Shown here: in pieces, positions 22,368 through 33,427 of the stretch
How positions within the stretch are numbered: the first letter of the stretch is position 1
How the letters are laid out: each line of letters starts with the position of its first letter
DNA from: Jackrogersella multiformis
Lineage: Eukaryota; Ascomycota; Sordariomycetes; Xylariales; Hypoxylaceae
DNA length: 64,000 nt
Direction: 5' to 3'
NCBI GenBank assembly: GCA_902806575.1
Contig: CADCXD010000010.1
Span: 434,001-498,000, forward strand
Program-made: the position numbers and the translations under genes
Notes under the pieces: generated by a model
Told to the model about the DNA's origin: nothing
Seen by the model: only the letters and a program-made list of their open reading frames with translations
The model's database searches: none

Positions 22368-23154
22368 TTATTGACTTGGTGCTGCTGGTGCTGGTGCTGG
22401 TGTAGCTAGAGGTTTTTGGCCAGCTGACAGCTCCAATGTGACCTGAAAAAAAGGGTCAACATATCGCCCACCTAAGGTCGGGAGTCATGGGGAATTTAAG
22501 ACATACAGGCCCATCATTTACTAAGGCGACTTCCATCATGGCCTGGAAAACTCCGTTTTTTACTTTGTCGGCCACATAGCCTTGTTGAACCTTCTGGAAG
22601 AAGTAGTCGTAGAGTCTTCTGGCTTCCTCTCCTCCCATTGCCCCGTGAAAGTCGGGCTTGTTGCCCTTCTTAGTGGACGCGAGCAGGGTAAACTGAGAAA
22701 CTAAGATAGCAGTGTAAGTCTGTGGAAACCTCCGGCTTCTTTCTAGGGGCCTGAGACCTACCGCACAAGACTTCCCCGTCAATATTCACTACGCTCTTCC
22801 TCCACTAAGAAGCAAGTAGCCGTTAGACACGGCCGTAGAAGGATACACGCGTATGAGACACATGGGTAATGGGATCAAAAGACGCAGATATGTCACCATA
22901 CTCTTCCACCAGTATCATCATCCCATAGCTTTAACTTCAGCACTTTAGCTGCGAGCGATTCTGCCTCTTTCTCTGTGTCACCCGGGGCCACTGCGGCAAA
23001 GACTAGAACCCCTTTGCCTATCGACGATACCACCTCTTTTTCTACCGTTACCGAGGCAGACAGGACGCGCTGCAGTATAGCTACAAGAGGTATGGATGTT
23101 GAATAAAGAGTCCGGGTAAAGACAAGTAGTTGGGATGAAGTACTGACCTTTCAT
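22368..23154 (-). CDS. dtd1: D-aminoacyl-tRNA deacylase
   Basis: Five exons: 23154-23148, 23080-22902, 22804-22762, 22700-22507 and 22442-22368, giving 165 residues. Exon 1 is only ATG AAA G. DTD hydrolyses D-amino acids (and Gly on tRNA-Ala) from mischarged tRNAs, acting as a chiral checkpoint in the cytosol. The start ILQRVLSASVTVEKEV is the family N-terminus. The two active-site motifs are present: SQFTLLAS in exon 4, and NDGPVT formed exactly across the last intron, supporting the GTATGT donor at 22506 over reading through to a nearby TGA. The C-terminal tail is Ala/Pro-rich. Introns are 67, 97, 61 and 64 nt. The exon structure means no single open frame covers more than part of the protein. 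Confidence 0.9.
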
Positions 23155-24519
23155 TTTGGACTGATGGAAGATTACTGCCTCGTTCAATCCTAAATTTAAG
23201 TGTGCAAGATTTTTAAAGTTATATCCAGATATACAGACCGTATCTATCTATGCACGTTCGATATTGACTTGTAAATCTGGGAACTATACTTACCTAGGTA
23301 GGTATATGTACATAGGCAGGTAACATATAAACCTAGGTAGATCTGACTATAGTAACTGAGCGTATTAAGCAGGCACCTAGGTAGGATGTTACTTAACCCT
23401 AGGCACATAAATAGAAGGAAATACCTAAGTGCCATTCATCTGGCGGCCAGGTGGAAAATGGGAACATGGTCTTCCGTGATTCGTGATTTGTGACCCGCTC
23501 CGATCGTCGAGCTAGAGGTATCGAGATACACTAGAGAGCGAGATATAAGAGCAACCATGTATTTAAGATGCAGTCATAAAAATGGAAACAATAACGTACC
23601 GAAGTATATAGAATATTTTTAATGTAGAGAATTTTGAAGAACATTGTAGATATTTTTGCACCACAGCCTTGAATGACAATAATAGAATAAAGTGGTACCG
23701 TCAAAGTTAAAATAATATTTTATGCGGTACCTATTCTAGGTAGCCCTGGAGGTATATTAGCAGGTAGGCAGGTACCTGTGACGCCCAATAGTTTGCCCTA
23801 CTACACGTGTAGGTAATCGTTACCTAAGGTACCTAGGTAGTTACGAACATCAAAGGTACGGGTCACTGCGCGTAACACAAATCCGTACCTTCCTAGCCGG
23901 GACGTCAGTACTTACCTAGGAGTACTTACTAGGTAATAGGGCAGGAGGTACCTAGGTAGGCAAGTATGTAGGCAGGTAGGAGGCAGGCTGAATTGGCTGA
24001 GCGGCTGCACCTAGGGCTGTGCATCGCAATCTTTCATCGTCGCATCTCATCCAGTTAGAAAAGATTCAGCCTTCTGCAACCAATACAACCACTACAACCA
24101 ATACAACACAACAACACCTAGGTAATCAGCAAACAACAATGTTTTAGATATTACTTCTTTCGACAGCCCCCCCCCCCCGCCTCTAACGTCTCTACGCCTC
24201 TACGGAGAAAGCAAACGAAGGAGATCCTGCATTAAGACTTACATCAAATACTTCTTTTCTTTTCTTTTTAACCCTGAAGCACCAAATCAGTGCGATCCCG
24301 TTAATGCAGCACACCAACCTACGGCATTCTACCTTTACCTCACTCCCAACACGTTACCGACCAGAACCATCTTCGTGCGCCGATTTCGACTTGACTCCTC
24401 CCACCCTCATCACCTAGTAATCGCGTCGCCCACTTGGATCTGCAAAAGGTGTTTGCGCCGAATCACAAACATCAAATTGACTACATGCTCAGGTCCATTC
24501 CTGGGCACACATCTTCACA
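23155..24519. other. Divergent promoter region dtd/not3
   Basis: 1.4 kb without a gene. Dense in CCTAGGTA/TAGGTACC palindromes (23290-23400, 23735-23850, 23895-23960). A 13-base C tract at about 24167-24179 and CAACA-rich sequence lie in the likely not3 leader. Confidence 0.5.
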
Positions 24520-26652
24520 ATGGCAGCAAGGAAATTACAACAAGAAATAGATAAATGCTTCAAGAAGGTTGCTGAAGGCGTAGCTGAGTTCGACACTATT
24601 TACGAGAAGATCGAACAGTCCAACAATCCGGCCCAGAAGGAGAAGTTGGAAGATAACCTCAAGCGCGAGATCAAGAAGCTGCAAAGGTTACGCGACCAGA
24701 TCAAGACATGGGCTGCCAGCAATGACATCAAGGACAAGGCTCCGTTGCTTGAGCATCGGAAGCTGATAGAGACGGTACGTGACAGAGTGACATGCCAATC
24801 GCAAGCTCTTATGGTCGCGGTATGTATCACTCACAAATCTATCTAGCAAATGGAGCGGTTCAAGGCCGTGGAGAAGGCCATGAAAACCAAGGCCTACTCG
24901 AAAGAGGGACTGTCAGCAGCCGCCAAGCTAGACCCCAAGGAGCAAGCAAAGGTAGAAGCCGGCGAGTTCTTAAGTGGCATGGTCGACGAGCTTGAGCAGC
25001 AGATCGAGACACTCGAGGCCGAAGGCGAGTCGATACAGGCCACGATGAAGAAGGGCAAGAACCAAGCCTCCAAAGCAGATCGCATGGCAGCCATCGAGCG
25101 AATAATCGAGCGGCATAAATGGCATCAAGGGAAGCTCGAGCTCATCCGTCGGTCACTCGACAACGGAGGCGTCGAGACCGATCAAGTCAACGATCTGGAG
25201 GAGAGCATCCGCTATTACGTCACAGATGGCATGAACGACGAATACATCGAAGACGAAGAACTCTACGACGAACTCAACCTGCAAGAAGAGGAGGACGTCT
25301 ATGGCATGGGCCAGGAGAACGACCGAGTCTCGTCGCAAGATACCCAGTCTATACAGGAGGATACCGCGGACTTGGAATCACGATCTGGCAGCCTGCCTGG
25401 AAAGTCGCGAACGAATGTCGAAGCCGCAGCAGCCGCTGGACGGCGACCCTCTACACAGCTCAAGTCTCCTCTTCCGACTCTTGCAACGTTACATAATCCG
25501 CTGGCGAACGTCACTAATGGTAGCACTGCTAATGCTGGCATGAAGCCCGCGTCATTACCGACACGACCAGCTGGAGAGGGATTGAAATATGCCTCGGCTG
25601 CCGCAGCAGCGGCAGCGAGCGATAAGAACAACGTCGGCATCGCGCCGCTTCCACCACCGCCTGGCTCCTTACCGGTGTCTTCTACTCCTGGCATCTCGCC
25701 TCTGCCGCCCGCTGCGCCTTCGAGAACGAGCGCGGCAAGCTCGCCCAATATAGCTTTCTTACAACCCGCTCCGTCGGAACAAAGGTCTGCGAATTTATCT
25801 GTACCTATAGCTGCTCCTGAGCCCAAGCCGTCCGACTCGATTATCTCGGCCCCCACGTCGAAGAAGTCAGAGAAGGCGTCCTCGAAGGCTGCGGGCAAGG
25901 CACCCGCCGCGGACCACGCCGAGCCCTCGAAAGGTAATATGAAAATATAAATCATTGGTTTTATCTTGCTAACAGTATCATGTAGCATCCCAAACAAATG
26001 GTGTTGCTAATGGTATAAAAACCATCGAGGAGAAGGAAGAAGAGTCCATATATCACCTCCCTGCTTCCCTGCAGGATTTGGTAGAGTCTTTCGAAGTAAC
26101 CAAGAAGCGGTCCCTACCAGTTAACAGCCCGTCCCACCTACGCATGATGGCGGCTTCGCAAGCCAACGTCAACATGCTCGACTCTTTCGACACGGAGCCA
26201 TCACGAACGTACAGGCCAGATTCTCGATATCCTTCGGCATCAGGGTACCCGCAGGAACCGTTACCGATATTCGAAGACCCTCGACTGTACTCTCGGATAG
26301 AACCCGACACGCTGTTCTACGTGTTCTACTACAAGCAAGGAACGTACCAGCAATATTTAGCAGCGAAGGCGCTCAAGGATCAGAGCTGGAGGTTTCACAA
26401 GCAGTACCAAACGTGGTTCCAGCGACATGAGGAGCCCAAGAGCATCACAGAGGAGTTCGAACAGGGTACCTATCGCTTCTTTGACTACGAGTCTACCTGG
26501 TAAGCATATTTATGAACGACCTGTTTTGGGTCTATGTTTTGCGTTATTCTTTTGTGCGCTATCCCACGAACAAATTGCTAACTAATACCAGGATGAACCG
26601 AAGGAAAGCTGATTTCAAATTCGCCTACCGGTTCCTTGAGGACGATGTATGA
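24520..26652 (+). CDS. not3: CCR4-NOT complex subunit Not3/Not5
   Basis: Four exons: 24520-24774, 24847-25933, 25986-26499 and 26592-26652, giving 638 residues. The N-terminal Not3 coiled-coil region (about 1-235) begins MAARKLQQEIDKCFKKVAEG and includes FDTIYEKIEQSNNPAQKEKL and LIETQMERFKAVEKAMKTKA. The last of these is formed across intron 1. The middle (about 260-460) is disordered and Ala/Pro/Ser-rich. The C-terminal NOT box (about 500-638) contains IFEDPRLYSRIEPDTLFYVF, YQQYLAAKALK and WMNRRKADFKFAYRFLEDDV, the last across intron 3. Not3 helps assemble the deadenylase complex that shortens mRNA poly(A) tails; in yeast Not5 also senses slow ribosomes. Donors are GTACGT, GTAATA and GTAAGC. 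Confidence 0.95.
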
Positions 26653-28464
26653 AGCATCAGTCCCGACAATACACTCATCCCAGTGTTGATAGTCGACAGC
26701 GGGTTCCTGTGCCTCTTGGGGCTCATAGTGTGCAATGTAATCACGTTGCTAACCAGGGAGGGCCGTTGCGAACGGTCTCTACCTTTGTCGTAATATTTGT
26801 AAGGAAATACATACAAAGCCTTCATCGGCTTTTCTTCTGATGATCACTTTTCATGACTTGACTTGGAATTTGCTGTTGCATGTCACGGGCATCTGCTTCC
26901 GAGTGCGAGTGGCTTCTATAGTTCTTACCAATTGAATTGTGAATGAACACGACGATTTATTAATTATACAAGAAGAGTAGGTCTCCCTAGTCATGGATTT
27001 TCCATGCTGACTCTTGATCATTCTGGTTTGTTGGGCTGAAGAAGTCCTCTTCTCACCGCTAAGCGCCTCCGGTTCGTGTTCTGCGAGGTTATACGTCGAG
27101 GCGGACGAGATCGGTCAGACCTTGGGCTGCTGGACATTGGATACTCACGAATGAAAGGCCACGCGGGTTCCGACTCGGGCAGGATGGCTGCCGCTGGGAT
27201 CGATCATATGACTTTGGATTCCGGTCTCGTGGCTTTTTCGTGTCTGAGGTGCTTCGAGCTACACTAGCCTAGGGACGAGCAATTGGGCGGTGCGGCTGGC
27301 CTATCGGATGCCTTCCCCCGGCGTAGTCACAGGCAAGGTCCCAAGCGGTTGGGTGCAGAGTTGCGCTGCTAGTCGCTACCGTACCCATACCGCTCTAGAA
27401 GGGTCCTCGAATGGGGGAGCGAGATTCGTGCCTTGTGTTTCTGACCGTGTGCCCCTACTTTACCACAAGTCAAGTCGAGTCGAGCTACCTCCCTAGAGGT
27501 ATGTATGTAGGTAAGGATGCCAGGAACGAAGTCGAATCGTTTCAAGGCCATATAGCAGAGCGAGGTAAGATGCGGCATCGCTCCGATGCGAGCTCCCACG
27601 TCCATGGAAATCGAACATCGGCGCCCGAACACACATGTACGGATCGGGATATATAATAAGCCCAGGTACATATATAGTGTAAGCGTACCTGCGGCGTGTC
27701 CCGCTCCTATTTGTCCAGCCCGACCGCGCGCAACCCCCTGGCTCTGAGCTGTCTCTCTGCTCCGCGGAACGGGCTCTGGATGTTATATGTCTATAGGTAG
27801 GTACGTATGTATGTAGGTAGAAATCCTTTCGATTAACTACCTGGGTATAATGCTTAGAGTTGGAGTTGGAGTTATACCTACCAGTACCTATACCTAGGAG
27901 GCATAGGAGGGATCCATGGAAAGCTCAGCCGCCAATCCTTCCTCTATCCGTGCCGTGCATGAGCCTAGCGACCGCCAGCGCCGGAGCTTTCCCCTCACTC
28001 CGCTATATTAGTGGCGTAGAGCAGAGCTGGCCATGCGACGGGCTTCGCGATGAAGTCATATGATGTTGCTCACCGTTCAATTGGGCGCGAGGAGAGAGGT
28101 TAGGTCAAGGGAATGTAATGTATGTGTTGTAGGATGCTGCTACTCCGATTCCCGGGCGAGTTTTTTTTTAAAGGGAGAGAGAAATTAGAAAATAATAGGT
28201 ATTAGTTATTACCTAGGTAGGTATTAGGTAGGTATTAGTTGTTAGCTGTTAGTTTTTATTACACCTGCAGCAGACGAATGTGTCTCCGAAACTTAAACAG
28301 CTCCTAATCCGTCCTTTTCTCAAGTATATTCAAGCATATACAAGCCAGGAGCTCTACAACCGAAACATACCGCCATTGAGAGCCATTGAGAGCCACGGAG
28401 CCACCTCGAGTCCTAAATAACTACATCTTCGGAACAACCGCCCCACACACCAACAGCAACAAGC
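26653..28464. other. Spacer between not3 and the GH127 gene
   Basis: 1.8 kb. Open frames are short and lack recognisable domains on both strands. TAGGTA repeats at 27795-27825 and 28199-28240. The final 200 bases are the GH127 leader. Confidence 0.5.
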
Positions 28465-31149
28465 ATGTCGCACCCGCAGACGCTATTCGCGCAGACGGAG
28501 TTCCACGGGGCGTCGGTGCTGCGGGCGCGGCGCGCGACGATGGGGCGGACGACGGCGAAGGCGCAGCTGCGGAAGCTCAAGGACACGGGGCGGTACGAGT
28601 GCTTCTCGCTGCGGCACCAGCCGGCGTACGACGACCGCTCGCGCTGGCCGTGCCCGCCCCCCATGTACTGGGACAGCGACGTGGCGAAGTGGCTCGAGGG
28701 CGCCTGCTACCTCCTCGCCCAGGAGTACGACCCCGAGGTCGACGCCGCCGTGCGCGAGATCGCCGACATGATACGCGGCGCGCAGCAGCCCGATGGCTAC
28801 TTGAATACTTGGTTCACGATTGCGCAGCCTGAGGCCCGTTGGTCGAATGTTAGGGATCAGCACGAGTTGTGAGTTTTTCTTCTGTTGGGTTTGGGTTTGA
28901 GTTCGAGTTCGAGTTCCGGTTTGCGGGTAGGTATAGCATTGGTTGGGATGGGCTTGAGACTGGGCTGGTTTAAAGGGTGAGATTGACTGACCGGTGTGTG
29001 TGAAGGTATAATGCCGGACACCTGATAGAGGCGGCGCTGGCGCATAGCAATTACTACAAGAACGACCTCCTGATAGAGCCGATTCAGAAATATGTCAAGT
29101 TGATCAGCACGATTTTTGGGCCGGGTCCCAACCAGGTAAGAATCTAGAGTCTTGCAAATTTTTAACATGAGTTAGGGGGCAATTCTTCCTTAGTATGATT
29201 GCTTCTCGCGCTTCTTCAAGCTCTTCTCGAGCGTTTCTTAATTAGAGACCGCTACTGATACTCCTGGGTGCTTGACAGAAACATGCTTATCCCGGCCACC
29301 CCGAGACCGAACTTGCGCTTCTGCGCCTGTACACGGCAACGGGGAATACGGATGCGTACGAGCTAGCGCGGTACTTCATCGAGGAGCGTGGTAACCCGAC
29401 CGGCCAGGATGGTCTCCCCTATTACGAGTGGGAACGAAGACAGCGTGGCGACAGCCCCTGGAAGCGCTCCGATAGCTACCAGATGCATAATAGTAACTGG
29501 TATAACCAGGCTCATGCGCCCATTCTGGAGCAGAAGTCCGTCGAGGGTCATGCCGTGAGGGCTATGTATCGTAAGTTGATTTCTGAGCTGTTACCCCTTT
29601 TACTTCCAAGATTTATTTCGATATGCGCATTTGCTCCTTAAACTTGTTTAGGGGTCGTAAACTCCTGAGCTAGTACGAAGACGCGCTACCCTCAAGGTGG
29701 TACCAGGCCGGCCATAATAGTCAAACGGCGGTGTCCAGTAGTAAACTAATTCTCGGGTTACTCTACCGCGAGTTAGAAGCGCTTTCTCGTCGTGCTAGTT
29801 TAGGGGTTAACATGAGCCATGCAGTTCGGAGTTGCGGCCCGTTCTTCAAGCCGTCTTCGAATCATCATCGCTGACTCTAGTGCTGCAGTCTTAACTGGGG
29901 TTGCCGACCTGCTTTGTCTGGACGAACTTGGCGTGAAGTCATACAAACATAAGAGTGAGTATTTCGGTGCGCTAAGTAGACTATGGAACAATATGGTCGA
30001 CAAGAAGATGTACCTTACCGGGGGCATCGGCTCGATGTGGCAATGGGAAGGGTTTGGCATCGATTATTTCTTGCCGCAAGGTTCTGACGAAGGCGGATGC
30101 TACAACGAAACTTGTGCATCCATAGGTGTGATAATGCTGGCTGAGCGTCTATTACATCTTGATCTGAACTCCAAGTACGCCGACGTAATGGAATTATGTC
30201 TTTACAATGCGGTCATGACAGGGTTAAGTCTTGAGGGAACCGCCTTCACATACGTGAACCAGCTAGCCAGTTCGGAGGTAGATAGAAACCGCCGAGAGGA
30301 TTGGTTCGACACCTCGTGCTGCCCACCGAACGTTATGCGGCTGTTTGGTTCCCTCGGGGGATATCTTTGGGACTACGGGGGCGCCGGGAAGGATGTCTAC
30401 GTCAACGTACATCTATATACGACAGCCAAGGTTACGTTTCAGGTAGAAGACCAACAGATCGTGCTCGAGCAGAAGTCGAATTGGCCGTGGGAGGGCAACG
30501 TACTGTTCCAGCTGCAGGCGCCGACATCTGCAAGCGTCACTATCAAGCTAAGGATCCCCTCTTGGGCACAAGGGCAATTCACGGTACGTTCGGTATCCGG
30601 TTTCCCCCTAATTAAGAGGCCATTGAGGCAATCTCGCTAATGTATCAACAGCTCACGCCGAGCCACAAACCTGCGAAAGTTGAAAAGGGCTACTTGGTGC
30701 TGCCGCCCGCCTACACAGCGGCGAATAGTGCATTCTCGATCCAGATCGACGGGTTCAAGCCTCGATTCATCTCCCCACACCCCTATACCAATCAGAACAC
30801 CCTGACCCTAGCGCGCGGTCCGTTAATCTACTGCGTGGAGGACGTGGATAACGCGTGGGAGCAGGACCACTTCCGCAACGTCGGGATTAAATCCGACTCC
30901 AAAGTTACGGAGAAGGATGAGGAGCTTAACCAAATCGGGGAATATTACATTGCCCTCCAGACGGCTGGTTGGATCCGCATGATAGCAGTAGAGGATCGGG
31001 CCGAGTCAGAGTCCGGAGTCGAACCCGGCTCGTTGCAACAACATCAGACGATCGTGACGGGGCAGAAGGATCTCACATTTATTCCTTACTATCTCCGCGC
31101 GAACCGTGGCGGCAAGGGCCACATGAGGGTTGGCCTCCTCAAGCTATGA
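28465..31149 (+). CDS. GH127 beta-L-arabinofuranosidase-like hydrolase (DUF1680)
   Basis: Five exons: 28465-28868, 29006-29135, 29279-29570, 29889-30583 and 30652-31149, giving 672 residues. GH127 enzymes release beta-linked L-arabinofuranose using a zinc-bound cysteine nucleophile. The (alpha/alpha)6 barrel shows the family landmarks: QPDGYLNTWF, LYNAGHLIEAA (across intron 1), and MYLTGGIGSMWQWEGFG. The four metal and catalytic residues are all present: Glu349 and Cys351 in CYNETCASIG, and the Cys419-Cys420 pair in DTSCCPPN, matching E338/C340/C417/C418 of the bacterial enzyme HypBA1. No signal peptide is seen, so it is probably intracellular and acts on imported oligosaccharides. Intron 3 is unusually long (318 nt). 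Substrate is inferred from the family. Confidence 0.9.
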
Positions 31150-32176
31150 GGACCCGAGACAGCCGCCTTGCGGTAACATCGCCTTCCGTCATTACCAGGA
31201 GTCCTAGGTTGGGCGTGGGATATGCCAGGATAGACGTTGGAATAGGGACGCCAGCGGTATCGTCATTGTCGACCCCTTGCATAGGTAACCCTATCAGGCA
31301 AGCTGCAGGCTCAGGCTCGGATCAATCTCCCTGGATAGTCTAGGTGCCATGATGCTACGCTAGCTTTAGTTGAAACTTGGATCCGGATACAACTCTGATT
31401 ACCTCAACCTTCAATAATCATACCAACCTATCTATCCCTATCTACGGTAGCTCGTGGGCACTTTGCGGTATAAGCCAGTACAAGCTAGTCCAAGCGATAT
31501 GGCCCTCCTTAGGTACATAGTACTGTCTTGCAAATCATAGACGGGTACGGTGAGTCTTGGAGGGTGTCTGAGGGAAATAAATACAAGGATAATATTAAGA
31601 TCCGCTTATGGATACTAATAATAAGTCGTTTTAACCATCATTCTCCCCTCAGCAATGCTCATTCCGACCAGCTCTTTCGCATAGTCACGGAGGTGCTCCG
31701 CGAGCAAAGTCTATAGGCGACTGTATAGCCTTAACTGCAACCAATCATCTGAATTGCTATATCGGTCCTTATTCGCAATCTTAGCCCGAGCCCCCTTCAG
31801 TCAGCAGCATGGCATACGTCTCTAATGCTTTAAGGTGAGCCGGTCAAGCCTTGCTTTCATGCATTGGTCCACCAATGAAGCTCTCTTCTCCTCACTGACT
31901 TTAATCAATCGGTAAGATATTCCGACGAACCTTGCATCAAGCGCACCACCAATGTATCACCTTGTCCCTCCATGATCTTCAGAGATTCTCGCACGAAATT
32001 AGAATGCTTCTAGAAACCCGCACTGCTTTTGGCGCCCGTGGGGTTGCATCGGATGTGATTAGTGTCGATATATGTAAATCGCACATATAGACGCCGCTGC
32101 TTCGGCTTATAATACGTCGACACGGCAATCATGAGTTCAAGGGCTAGGCCAGAATCCATCGTACGCCCATCCCGAA
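31150..32176. other. Spacer between GH127 gene and C2H2/Zn2Cys6 gene
   Basis: About 1 kb, no supportable gene; 3' region of the hydrolase then promoter of the transcription factor. Confidence 0.5.
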
Positions 32177-33427
32177 ATGGACAGTGTCGCAGTCGAAGCT
32201 AGCTGGCGTGAGAGCCCTTCCCCTGGGAATGAGGCTCAAGAAAAATACCAATGCCCTCGCTGCCCCAGCAGCTTCAAGAGGCCGGAGCACCTAAAGAGGC
32301 ACCAGCGCGGCCACGACGGCCACAAGCCGTTTATGTGCTCTGTCTGCCTGAAGCGTTTCTTCAGGAGGTATATCACGCTGCCCTTTGCATTTTTCGGTTC
32401 TTTTCTTCTCGGCTCGACTTAGACTAATTTTTAAAGTGATATTCTGACCCGGCACGAGCTGATGCACCTCGCCGCTCAGAGAACTAACAACACCGTCGCT
32501 CGAAAACGAGCATGTACGGAGTGCGCAAGGGCAAGAGAAAGATGTTCCAGGGACGAGCCCTGCATCAGATGCTCGACCAAGTCGCTCCAGTGTCTGTATC
32601 CCGACGACGCAGGCCAGAAGGTTCATTCCCTTGGCAATGAACCCTCGGCGTCGACTAGGAGCGAACACGGACAGCTCGAAGAGCATCCACAACTACCATC
32701 ACACCACCCCTCGATACTGCCAGAACAAGAAGGGTATATGCCATCCGATCCAATGCACAAGCTCTCCTTCAACGAGGACGACGCTCCTCTCCGCGACTTT
32801 CTAAACACGCTCAGGGCCCCTGCCACCCCGTCCTACTTACCAGATCCGCTCTACACAACCACATCTTTCCACCCAGAAGGGCAGCCGAACCCGGCTATCT
32901 CGCTCAACAGCAGCATAGGAGGAGAGCCCAGCAGCTTCCATCTGTCGAAACCACTCGAGGCGGGCCGCCAAGCACCGCTCTTCGACCAGCCGCGCATCCA
33001 CGCGGCGATCGGCCTCGACGATCCGCGTTTCGCCCAAGCGCTCGGAGACTACGCCCGTCTGGCCGCGGACCCGCCGCCACTGCCGCCATCGTTCGACTTC
33101 CACTCCGAGGCCATGAGCCCGGCCTACCCCTCCTCGTCCCCGTCCCCAACCGACGCACGGCCGGCAGCAGGAACCCCGCTGTCGCCGGCGGACCTGCCGG
33201 GCGCGGCGGAAAGGGGCTTGCTGACGCTGGCCGACTTCGGCTCCCGCCCCATCAACTTGAGGGCCTACGAGCTCATCGCTAGCCACTTCAAGGAGCTGAG
33301 CCTAGACCGCGATGGCGGCGCCTCTGCGGCGTGTAGCAGCAATAATATTTCCGAGTCCCAGCGCACGGCGCAGCATGAGCTCTTTGTTAAGCTTTACTAT
33401 GAGCACTTTAAGCAGCAGGCTTACTGA
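32177..33427 (+). CDS. C2H2 + Zn2Cys6 transcription factor, apparently C-terminally truncated
   Basis: Two exons, 32177-32367 and 32437-33427, giving 393 residues; the 69-nt intron splits the second finger. Two C2H2 fingers (YQCPRCPSSFKRPEHLKRH and FMCSVCLKRFFRR joined to SDILTRHELMH) are followed by a Zn2Cys6 cluster, RACTECARARERCSRDEPC then IRCSTKSLQCLYP. This double DNA-binding module is known in fungal regulators of 700-900 residues that continue into a 'fungal_trans' middle homology region. Here the protein stops just as that region would begin: RAYELIASHFKELS ... FVKLYYEHFKQQAY. No continuation was seen in any frame downstream. It may bind DNA without an effector domain, or be an inactive remnant. 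It sits at the edge of a stretch with a decayed P450. Confidence 0.75.

Noticed and set aside
22456..22506. Reading DTD exon 4 straight through to a TGA
   Set aside because: It would break the NDGPVT active-site motif; the GTATGT donor and the CAG acceptor at 22443 restore it.
25299..25997. 232-residue minus-strand frame over not3
   Set aside because: Complement of the Ala/Pro-rich disordered linker; no domain.
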